Below are positions 1 through 9,100 of a stretch of 23,331 bases of DNA, in pieces. The number at the start of each line of letters is the position of its first letter. Within the stretch, counting starts at the first letter, position 1. A program made the translations under genes and the position numbers. The notes beneath the pieces are model-generated. The model was not told the DNA's origin. It saw nothing but the letters and a program-made list of their open reading frames with translations, and ran no database searches. This stretch comes from Mesostigma viride (taxonomy: Eukaryota > Streptophyta > Mesostigmatophyceae > Mesostigmatales > Mesostigmataceae): the NCBI GenBank assembly GCA_009746045.1, contig RPFO01001823.1:1-23331 (forward strand). The letters run 5' to 3'.

Positions 1-60
1 CCTCGCTCCTTACCGGACGTGAGAATCTGCATTGAATTCCATGAAACAACATCACAGCAC

Positions 61-240
61 ATTTTCCCAACTCCAACGGCCGTTGGCACTCAACAATTAT
101 AAGATTTCCAACTCCAACGGCCGTTGGCCCTTGGAAAACTTTATATAAGTACATTTCTCAACTCCAACGGCCGTTGGCACTCAACAATTATACGATTTCC
201 AGCTCCAACGGCCGTTGGCCTTATGAAACTTCAAACTGCA
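61..240. repeat. 91-bp tandem duplication carrying four copies of the 14-bp palindrome
   Basis: Perfect CCAACGGCCGTTGG palindromes start at 73, 114, 164 and 205. The first pair and the second pair are both offset by 91 bp, and the DNA between them (CACTCAACAATTATA then GATTTCC) is repeated, so this is a two-copy tandem duplication in which each copy holds two palindromes. The tract lies beyond the probable 3' end of the minus-strand transposase-like gene. No coding frame is convincing here. It is one of several independent local expansions of the same palindrome. Confidence 0.9.
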
Positions 241-320
241 TCAAGGAAGCTGTCCTCTGTAAAGTGTAACCAGAGACAATTATAGAACTGCACTTGACCA
301 CCAGAAAGCAATGTCTTTAC

Positions 321-2498
321 TTACGTTATCGAGAAGAAATGCCGTCGAACCACGCCGATTGTGCCGATGGTCGACTCGTTAGTCTTTGCCGGTTTCCAAT
401 CCCGGTTCAGGTAGGCCACCAGTGCCTCCACGGTAATTCAGGTTCCGATTGTCCTCCTGCATCTGCGCTCTTTTGAGGATGCTTTTGACCGTCCCCCCTC
501 CCGTCCGACTCCCCCTTCCCATTGTCCTGCACACGGAGTAGTTCCACTCCAATGATTCCAAGTCGGGGTCGGCCTCGAGCAGGTCGCACCATCGCCAACA
601 CATACCGGGATTGGAACTGCTCCTTACAGTTGTCGGACCAACTGATCCAGTTCCTCACCTCCACCCCCTCCTCCCTCAGCACGTTAAGGGTATTCTTCAT
701 CACGAACTCCAGGGTCTGGCATTCCTCGGTACGTCCTTCCCCATGTAATCGTGCTTCACCCTTTTGATTTCCAGCGATACGGGATCACGGTACATCACGA
801 TCACCGGCATCAGGACGTAACTACTTGGGTACCAGTACTGCGCCTGCAACTGTTTCTGCAGGTGGTCCGAATAGTTCTCCGAGTAGTCCATCAGGACCAC
901 CACCGTTCCCAGCGGCATCACGTCAATGCACTCCTTGTAAGCGTGGTGCTGCCAGGCCCATGTATGGACGTGAATGGCGAATTCCGGGAAGCGCGCCGTA
1001 ATGAGTTCATGGAGCTCCGAGAGGGTTGACTTGATGAGTTTTTGCTGCAGGTTCATTTGCGGCGCCACATCCTCCTCCTGCAACACAACACACCCGCGCA
1101 CCATGGATTGACCGAAGAATGGAAGTCAGCAGCTGGGAATTTCCCAACGCCAACGGCCGTTGGAAGTATGAAAGTCTACATATATATATTCAACGATGCA
1201 AATATACATGCCCGCGCACCATGGATTGACCGAAGAATGGAAGTCAGCAGCTGGGAATTTCCCAACGCCAACGGCCGTTGGAAGTATGAAAGTCTACATA
1301 TATATATTCAACGATGCAAATATACATGCTTACCGTCCCACGGGGCGCTGTGCCCTCCTTAATGAAGTCGAACCACGTGTACTTCTTTGTCCACCCCTTC
1401 ATCTGGTCCGTCACGATGAACTCGGAAATCCCACACTCGTTGCACGTCCCTTCCAAGCAGTTCATTGGGACGTTAACGAACGGGCCGCCCGTCCTCCCCC
1501 TCCTTGCCCCCCTCCCCCCTCTCAGCCCTGTGGCAGGTGAAACGTCGAACGAAATCATGGGCATTGTCAGGCACGGAAGGGATACCCTCCCTCTCCTCGA
1601 TCTCCAGCGTGCTCTTCAACTCCTTGACGCCTTTGGCGAAGGCAGAGAGCAGAGACTCGAAGACGACGTGCTTTTCGCATGCGCACAAGTCCCGGTCCTT
1701 CCACACGCCCTTTACGCACTTGGGCATGAACTCCACGAACTTCGTGTACCCCACCTTGTACCTTGTCCCGTCCGCAGTCGTCACGATACCTCCCTTGTAC
1801 GGCGACGCGTCAGAACAGAACCGCTTGTAAATCGTTTCAAGCGAGTCCAAATAGTACCTTCCGCCCTGGGAGGAAATGAGGATCCTGGCGTTTCCCTTCC
1901 TTTCGAACTCATTGACCACGTCCTTATGGTTGGGAGACGCCCTCGTGTTTAGGTCTGACAACCAGTAACTCCCGACGATGTCTTTGACCTCCTCCGGAAA
2001 CTTGTCCGACCGTAAAGCACGAGGGGGCGCCTTCAGGGCGGGAAGGTCGCCCCCCATCCTCATTCCCCTTGCGGTCTGGATATCCTTGGGCGTGACGTGA
2101 AGCAGCCGCGCGAGAGTGCAATGCCCTTGATTGTTCATGCCGTCCTTTCCCAAGCACATTGACAGCACAGCGCACTTCGCGTTCCTGTGCTCATCCGACT
2201 TGCCCAATTCCTGGAAACCTTGCACGATATTAGCGACAACCTCCTGAGCGAAGGACTCCGACGCCTTTCTTTTCAGCGCAGGGCGGTACTGTTTCCCCAT
2301 AACCTTCACAACCGCACCTGGCAGCCGCTCAAGCGCCCTCAAGCCTACTGCAGTTTTCGTGTTTTCAGTCTTGTGATTGTTGTCCTTCAGCAAGTATTCC
2401 ATTGCGCTGGCCATGTCGAGGGCAAGTTGGTTGCCCTTGATCTCGACGTACTTGAGACTTAGGTCTTTGTTGTGCGCTTCACCTGCATCCGCGCGCAT
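321..2498 (-). pseudogene. DDE-type transposon-derived protein, interrupted by one intron and several frameshifts
   Basis: Read on the minus strand, conserved blocks appear in the expected order but in different frames. The first segment (2498 to about 1515) is open for over 320 residues and ends with a Cys-Ala-Cys-x2-His block near residues 272-277. After a shift in a G-rich tract (about 1495-1535) comes CLEGTCNEC, then a probable intron (1333-1078). The next exon contains LMDYSENYSD, with the Asp at about 888-886. After another shift comes SDNCKEQF, with the Asp at about 634-632, then NGKGESDGRG (494-523) and GGTVKSIL. The blocks D-x-S/A-E-N-Y, SD...QF and GKGxxDGxGG, after Cys/His pairs, match from memory a widespread family of uncharacterised transposon-derived proteins in animals and protists; two of the Asp residues are candidate catalytic acids. 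The last open stretch runs to a TAA at 321-323. At least four frame changes are needed. Start choice: 2498 is the first ATG after an in-frame TAA. It is a decayed element or a locus with G-run sequence errors. The family match needs a profile search. Confidence 0.55.
1078..1333 (-). other. Probable spliceosomal intron with a duplicated 118-bp segment and two palindromes
   Basis: On the minus strand the coding frame reads ...GTAPRGT, then ACG|GTAAGC (donor at 1333-1332). It resumes after TGTGTTGCAG (acceptor AG at 1079-1078) as EEDVAPQMN. Both exon ends are on codon boundaries (phase 0). The 256-bp intron consists largely of two tandem copies of a 118-bp segment (about 1092-1210 and 1211-1328), each with one CCAACGGCCGTTGG (at 1150 and 1268). 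The donor, the acceptor and the continuation of a recognisable protein on both sides support it. No transcript evidence is available here. Confidence 0.7.
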
Positions 2499-2565
2499 AC
2501 AGAATCCAGACGAAGTTTTGACTTTTTATCAAATTATTGCTTTCCAACAATTACCCAATTTGTAG

Positions 2566-3110
2566 GTCCCAACGGCCGTTGGACCCCTGAAAGTACGCCT
2601 GAAACACGCCAACACATGCATTTTCGACACCCAACGGCCGTTGGACCCCCGAAAGTGGGCCTGAAACACGCCAACACATGCATTTTCTACACCCAACGGC
2701 CGTTGGACCCCTGAAAGTGGGCCTGAAACACGCCCACATGCATTTTCGACACCCAACGGCCGTTGGACCCCTGAAAGTGGGCCTGAAACACGCCAACACA
2801 TGCATTTTCGACACCCAACGGCCGTTGGACCCCTGAAAGCGGGCCGAAAACACGCCAACACATGCATTTTCTACACCCAACGGCCGTTGGACCCCTGAAA
2901 GTGGGCCTGAAACACGCCCTTTACATGCATTTTCGACACCCAACGGCCGTTGGACCCCTGAAAGCGGGCCGAAAACACGCCAACACATGCATTTTCGACG
3001 TCCAACGGCCGTTGGGCCCCTGAAAGCGGGCCGGAAACACGCTAACGCATGCATTTTAGACACCCAACGGCCGTTGGACCCCTGAAAGCGGGCCGAAAAC
3101 TCGCCAACAC
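2566..3110. repeat. 62-bp tandem repeat, nine copies, each centred on the palindrome
   Basis: Palindromes start at 2569, 2631, 2693, 2753, 2815, 2877, 2940, 3002 and 3064, so the period is 60-63 bp and mostly 62. Each unit continues as ACCCCTGAAAG(T/C)GGGCC, then AAACACGCC, then ACATGCATTTT. A degenerate tenth copy, with ACGACCGTTGGA, lies near 3170-3182. The array sits immediately upstream of the minus-strand transposase-like gene, in the position of a promoter or 5' intron. Long reverse frames through it are open only because the unit is repetitive; I do not call them genes. Confidence 0.92.
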
Positions 3111-3182
3111 CTGCATTTTTTACACGCCAGGATGTGAATTTCCGAATCCCAACGCACTTTTTATAACCTTAACGACCGTTGG

Positions 3183-3600
3183 AACCCAGAAATTCGACTG
3201 AAATGTTTCCATAACACACGTAACAACAAATTTGGTGGTCAACAACCCCGTAAATCCGTAACCCTGCACGCACCTCTTGCCGCCATAGCTCTTGTTCGCA
3301 GCAGGTGGGCCCTGAAGACGCCTTTTGGTCTTGCACCTGTTGGTTACAATTGCATGGCATACCAGCAATATATTGCACATAGCATTGTATTTCACACAAT
3401 TATTATATTCATGCCACAAATAATAATAATAATTGTATTAAACATAGGGGGGCAGGTTGCATATTCGTTTCATTGCAGTCTAATATCAACATATTAAAAA
3501 TTTCCATGCCCATAAACATTTTTGATATAGCTATTAGGTTGCTTATTATATTAAATCTTACCAGCCGTGTAGTGGTTTGCGGATTGCTTTATAGGCTTGC
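3183..3600. other. AT-rich spacer, no supported gene
   Basis: This stretch follows the last decayed palindrome copy. It contains a TAATAATAATAAT run near 3419-3433 and several short AT-rich blocks. Minus-strand frames of 76-99 codons cross it. One contains a Lys/Arg-rich segment ending KSYGGKRC that could be a stray exon of the neighbouring transposase-like gene, but splice sites and homology are not convincing, so no gene is called. Confidence 0.5.
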
Positions 3601-3611
3601 CACACCAACCC

Positions 3612-3704
3612 AAAAAAAAATGTTACGACGGGAGTTGAACCCGGGCCTACTAGACGTGTTCACGAGGTACTACGAGGATCAGCCAAGAATCTGTCCCGTA
3701 CCGG
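3612..3704 (-). tRNA. tRNA-like Pol III sequence: B-box plus T9 terminator (degenerate or SINE-like)
   Basis: On the minus strand the sequence CGGGTTCAACTCCCG contains GGTTCAACTCC, which fits the B-box/T-arm consensus GGTTCRANNCC exactly. It is followed after CGTCGTAACA by nine T residues (3620-3612), a standard Pol III stop. A 5' segment GGTACGG about 80 nt upstream can pair with TCGTAAC with one mismatch and one G-T pair, as an acceptor stem would. I could not fold a convincing D arm or anticodon arm, so the isotype is unassigned. It may be a tRNA pseudogene or the head of a tRNA-derived SINE. Confidence 0.35.
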
Positions 3705-3899
3705 TGTGGTTCACCAGTTCCGCACACTAGCATGGTCTCCGCGTCGCGCTCGTTCATTAAATTTCGGAGAAATTTTGCCTGCTTATATACGTTTTTGAAG
3801 CCCCTCGGCGTCGCGCCGTGAAAAGCTTCCTCCGCCAGGCGTCCAATCAGGTAGCAGGAATGTGAAAAAATGGGCTCGAGCTGTGTGCAGCGCCGCGTC

Positions 3900-4100
3900 C
3901 ATGTGGCGCCACACGGCGTCAGGAGTCGGCGTGGCGCCATATATGGCGCTGCGAATTCCCTACCGTGTGGTCTGCAGCGCCACGTCACAGTTGCGACTGC
4001 AAGTATTTTTCAGCGCGGCGCCGTCCCGGCGCCGCGCCATATCGTTTGGCGCGTCAATTTTTTTCCCGCGCGCGGCGCCTTTTAGGCGCCGCGCCATTCC
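3900..4100. promoter_or_regulatory. GGCGCC cluster with two E2F-like motifs
   Basis: Six copies of GGCGCC (starting at 3905, 3933, 4017, 4028, 4074 and 4085) lie within 186 bp, and the longer string GGCGCCGCGCCAT occurs twice. Between them are TTTGGCGC (4045-4052) and TTTCCCGC (4062-4069), both exact matches to the E2F/DP consensus TTTSSCGC. The block resembles a CpG-rich promoter, but no confident gene starts beside it. Open frames through it are short, GC-biased and lack recognisable domains. Regulatory function is inference. Confidence 0.35.
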
Positions 4101-4498
4101 ATTTGCGCGTCGGCATACCAGCACCAGGGAATTTGAATTTGCTGGTGCTGCGTTGGCGCTTTCCAGCCTCCCTGGAAGACCGACACCGTGGATGCACCTT
4201 GCACCCGAGCATCAACGGCGGGTATTCGCGACATCGGCCGAAAGTGACAACGATATTAGCAACCCGACAGCCATATTCAACTGAGCAACGCCATTGTCGA
4301 CACACACGGTTAAGAAAGAGGTGAGCAATGGCGGTGGATGTACATGGATGCTTTTGACAGATAGTGGTTTTATGATTGGCGTAATCGGCCAGATAATTTT
4401 GTCGCTTTTTTGGTGTCGTGGTGCCGGTCGCTGACGGGGAAATGAATGGGTTTTTTTGGTGGTTCTCGTTTGGTTGCAGGGTTCTCGTTTGCTATCAG
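4101..4498. other. Spacer between the GC-rich block and the 330-bp repeats, no supported gene
   Basis: Open frames of about 80-140 codons run through here on both strands. None shows a domain, a clear start context or consistent coding character. A plus-strand frame ending ISNPTAIFN at 4284 is the most protein-like, but it shares its bases with equally long minus-strand frames. Confidence 0.4.
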
Positions 4499-6180
4499 TT
4501 TTCTTTTTGCCGCCACCGCTGCCCCCGAAGGACAAGGATAAAAAATAAGAAACATCTATAAAAAGGTACGACGCGTGGTGTGTTGCGTGCTTTTTTTCTT
4601 GGTTTTCTCGCTCCCTTGCAGCTCAGGTTTGCTGGCACATGTATTTATGCATGCCAGATAACACAGGCTGTGTGTCTGACTTTTTTTCTTCCCTGTCATA
4701 TGCGGTCCGCCTCTCTTTTTTCGTGTTTTGTTTTTTGTTCGTATCTTCTACGGTACAACGCGACATGTTCACGGCGTCATCTGCGCGGTGTCACTAGCTT
4801 CATTTTTGCCGCCACCGCCGCCCCGGCCGGCCCCATTAAAAAAAAGAAACATCTATCTATAAAAGGTACGACGCGTGGTGTGTTGCGTGCTTTTTTTCTT
4901 GGTTTTCTCGCTCCCTTGCAGCTCAGGTTTGCTGGCACATGTATTTTTGCATGCCGGCACCACACCACATGTATTTATGCATGCCAGATAACACAGGCTG
5001 TGTGTCTGACTTTTTTTCTTCCCTGTCACATGCGGTCCGCCTCTCTTTTTTCGTGTTTTGTTTTTTGTTCGTATCTTCTACGGTACAACGCGACATGTTC
5101 ACGGCGTCATCTGCGCGGTGTCACTAGCTTCATTTTTGCCGCCACCGCCGCCCCGGCCGCCCCCATTAAAAAAAAGAAACATCGATCTATAAAAGGTACG
5201 ACGCGTGGTGTGTTGCGTGCTTTTTTTCTTGGTTTTCTCGCTCCCTTGCAGCTCAGGTTTGCTGGCACATGTATTTATGCATGCCGGCACCACACCACAT
5301 GTATTTATGCATGCCAGATATCACAGGCTGTGTGTCTGACTTTTTTTTGTCCCTGTCATATGCGGTCCGCCTCTCTTTTTTCGTGTTTTGTTTTTTGTTC
5401 GTATCTTCTACGGTACAACGCGACATGTTCACGGCGTCATCTGCGCGGTGTCACTAGCTTCAGTTTTGCCGCCACCGCCGCCCCGGCCGGCCCCATAAAA
5501 AAAAAAGAAACATCTATAAAAAGGTACGACGCGTGGTGTGTTGCGTGCTTTTTTTCATGGTTCACCCCACTACACCCATCCATGCATGCCAGCACCCCAT
5601 GACACCCATCCACGCATGCCAGCACCCCATGACACCCATCCATGCATGCCAGCACCCCATGACATCCATCCATGCATGCCAGCACCCCATGACACCCATC
5701 CATGCATGCCAGCACCCCATGACACCCATCCATGCATGCCAGCACCCCATGACACCCATCCATGCATGCCAGCACCCCATGACACCCATCCACGCATGCC
5801 AGCACCCCACTACACCCATCCATGCATGCCAGCACCACACCACATGTATTTATGCATGCCAGATAACACAGGCTGTGTGTCTGACTTTTTTTCGTCCCTG
5901 TCATATGCGGTCCGCCTCTCTTTTTTCGTGTTTTGTTTTTTGTTCGTATCTTCTACGGTACAACGCGACATGTTCACGGCGTCATCTGCGCGTTGTCACT
6001 AGCTTCAGTTTTGCCGCCACCGCCGCCACCGCCGCTTGCACCCGACAATAAAAAAAAAGAAACATCTATAAAAAGGTACGACGCGTGGTGTGTTGCGTGC
6101 TTTTTTTCATGGTTCACCCCACTACACCCATCCATGCATGCCAGCACCCCATGACACCCATCCACGCATGCCAGCACCCC
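4499..6180 (+). repeat. Tandem array of about five copies of a roughly 330-bp unit, each with a TATAAAA-type box
   Basis: The string GGTACGACGCGTGGTGTG starts at 4565, 4865, 5195, 5523 and 6075, giving spacings of 300, 330, 328 and 552 bp. Just before each is a TATA-like box (TATAAAAA or TATAAAAG at about 4557, 4858, 5188, 5515 and 6067). Each full unit also has a T-rich stretch, a GCATGCC core, TTCTACGGTACAACGCG and a GCC-rich segment (GCCGCCACCGCCGCC). The 552-bp unit is longer because it holds nine copies of a 30-bp repeat. The fifth unit opens directly into the large minisatellite. A 340-codon frame (4580-5602) is a repeat artefact, open because two periods are multiples of three. Confidence 0.9.
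5570..5850 (+). repeat. 30-bp minisatellite, about nine copies
   Basis: The unit reads ATGCATGCCAGCACCCC followed by a segment like ATGACACCCATCC, with an exact 30-bp period (seen at 5581, 5611, 5641 and so on). Because 30 is a multiple of three, several frames on both strands stay open and give 10-residue repeats. That is a consequence of the period, not evidence of a protein. Two or three more copies occur at 6120-6180, at the mouth of the large array. The core ATGCATGCCAGCACC is shared with the 28/29-bp unit that follows. Confidence 0.92.
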
Positions 6181-9100
6181 CCAGGTTTTATGCATGCCAG
6201 CACCCCCCCTAGGTATTTATGCATGCCAGCACCCCCCCTAGGTATTTATGCATGCCAGCACCCCCCTAGGTATTTATGCATGCCAGCACCCCCCTAGGTA
6301 TTTATGCATGCCAGCACCCCCCCGACGTATTTATGCTTGCCAGCACCCCCCTCGGTATTTATGCATGCCAGCCCCCCTTCTAGGTATTTATGCATGCCAG
6401 CACCCCAGCCGACGTATTTATGCATGCCAGCACCCCCCCTAGGTATTTATTCATGCCAGCATCCCCCCTCGGTATTTATGCATGCCAGCCCCCCCCTCGG
6501 TATTTATGCATGCCAGCACCCCCCCTAGGTATTTATGCATGCCAGCACCCCCACATGTATTTATGCATGCCAGCACCCCCCCTAGGTATTTATGCATGCC
6601 AGCACCCCCCCTCGGTATTTATGCATGCCAGCACCCCCTCTAGGTATTTATGCATGCCAGCACCCCCCCTAGGTATTTATGCATGCCAGCACCCCCCTAG
6701 GTATTTATGCATGCCAGCACCCCCCCTAGGTATTTATGCATGCCAGCACCCCCCTAGGTATTTATGCATGCCAGCACCCCCCCTAGGTATTTATGCATGC
6801 CAGCACCCCCCTAGGTATTTATGCATGCCAGCCCCCCCTAGGTATTTATGCATGCCAGCACCCCCCCTAGGTATTTATGCATGCCAGCACCCCCCCTAGG
6901 TATTTATGCATGCCAGCACCCCCCCTAGGTATTTATGCATGCCAGCACCCCCCCTAGGTATTTATGCATGCCAGCACCCCCCCTAGGTATTTATGCATGC
7001 CAGCACCCCCCCTAGGTATTTATGCATGCCAGCACCCCCCTAGGTATTTATGCATGCCAGCCCCCCCCTAGGTATTTATGCATGCCAGCACCCCCCCTAG
7101 GTATTTATGCATGCCAGCACCCCCCATGTATTTATGCATGCCAGCCCCCCCCTAGGTATTTATGCATGCCAGCACCCCCCTAGGTATTTATGCATGCCAG
7201 CACCCCCCCTAGGTATTTATGCATGCCAGCACCCCCCTAGGTATTTATGCATGCCAGCACCCCCCTAGGTATTTATGCATGCCAGCACCCCCCTAGGTAT
7301 TTATGCATGCCAGCACCCCCCCTAGGTATTTATGCATGCCAGCACCCCCCTAGGTATTTATGCATGCCAGCACCCCCCCTAGGTATTTATGCATGCCAGC
7401 ACCCCCCCTAGGTATTTATGCATGCCAGCACCCCCCCTAGGTATTTATGCATGCCAGCCCCCCCCTAGGTATTTATGCATGCCAGCACCCCCCCTAGGTA
7501 TTTATGCATGCCAGCACCCCCCCTAGGTATTTATGCATGCCAGCACCCCCCCTAGGTATTTATGCATGCCAGCACCCCCCTAGGTATTTATGCATGCCAG
7601 CCCCCCCCTAGGTATTTATGCATGCCAGCACCCCCCTAGGTATTTATGCATGCCAGCACCCCCCTAGGTATTTATGCATGCCAGCACCCCCCTAGGTATT
7701 TATGCATGCCAGCACCCCCCCTAGGTATTTATGCATGCCAGCACCCCCCCTAGGTATTTATGCATGCCAGCACCCCCCCTAGGTATTTATGCATGCCAGC
7801 ACCCCCCCTAGGTATTTATGCATGCCAGCACCCCCCCTAGGTATTTATGCATGCCAGCACCCCCCCTAGGTATTTATGCATGCCAGCACCCCCCCTAGGT
7901 ATTTATGCATGCCAGCACCCCCCCTAGGTATTTATGCATGCCAGCACCCCCCCTAGGTATTTATGCATGCCAGCACCCCCCTAGGTATTTATGCATGCCA
8001 GCACCCCCCCTAGGTATTTATGCATGCCAGCACCCCCCTAGGTATTTATGCATGCCAGCACCCCCCCTAGGTATTTATGCATGCCAGCACCCCCCCTAGG
8101 TATTTATGCATGCCAGCACCCCCCCTAGGTATTTATGCATGCCAGCACCCCCCCTAGGTATTTATGCATGCCAGCACCCCCCCTAGGTATTTATGCATGC
8201 CAGCACCCCCCCTAGGTATTTATGCATGCCAGCACCCCCCCTAGGTATTTATGCATGCCAGCACCCCCCTAGGTATTTATGCATGCCAGCACCCCCCCTA
8301 GGTATTTATGCATGCCAGCACCCCCCTAGGTATTTATGCATGCCAGCACCCCCCCTAGGTATTTATGCATGCCAGCACCCCCCCTAGGTATTTATGCATG
8401 CCAGCACCCCCCCTAGGTATTTATGCATGCCAGCACCCCCCCTAGGTATTTATGCATGCCAGCACCCCCCCTAGGTATTTATGCATGCCAGCACCCCCCC
8501 TAGGTATTTATGCATGCCAGCACCCCCCCTAGGTATTTATGCATGCCAGCACCCCCCTAGGTATTTATGCATGCCAGCACCCCCCCTAGGTATTTATGCA
8601 TGCCAGCACCCCCCTAGGTATTTATGCATGCCAGCACCCCCCCTAGGTATTTATGCATGCCAGCACCCCCCTAGGTATTTATGCATGCCAGCACCCCCCC
8701 TAGGTATTTATGCATGCCAGCACCCCCCTAGGTATTTATGCATGCCAGCACCCCCCCTAGGTATTTATGCATGCCAGCACCCCCCCTAGGTATTTATGCA
8801 TGCCAGCACCCCCCCTAGGTATTTATGCATGCCAGCACCCCCCCTAGGTATTTATGCATGCCAGCACCCCCCCTAGGTATTTATGCATGCCAGCACCCCC
8901 CCTAGGTATTTATGCATGCCAGCACCCCCCCTAGGTATTTATGCATGCCAGCACCCCCCTAGGTATTTATGCATGCCAGCACCCCCCCTAGGTATTTATG
9001 CATGCCAGCACCCCCCCTAGGTATTTATGCATGCCAGCACCCCCCCTAGGTATTTATGCATGCCAGCACCCCCCCTAGGTATTTATGCATGCCAGCACCC

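Noticed and set aside
4580-5602. A 340-codon plus-strand open frame across the 330-bp repeats
   Set aside because: It consists of three near-copies of the same repeat, open because the first two periods (300 and 330) are multiples of three. It has TTG as its apparent start, low-complexity composition and no domain.
5437-6051. Ten-residue repeat proteins on both strands in the 30-bp minisatellite
   Set aside because: Several frames on both strands are open at once, the expected result of an exact 30-bp period. No start context or signal sequence supports translation.
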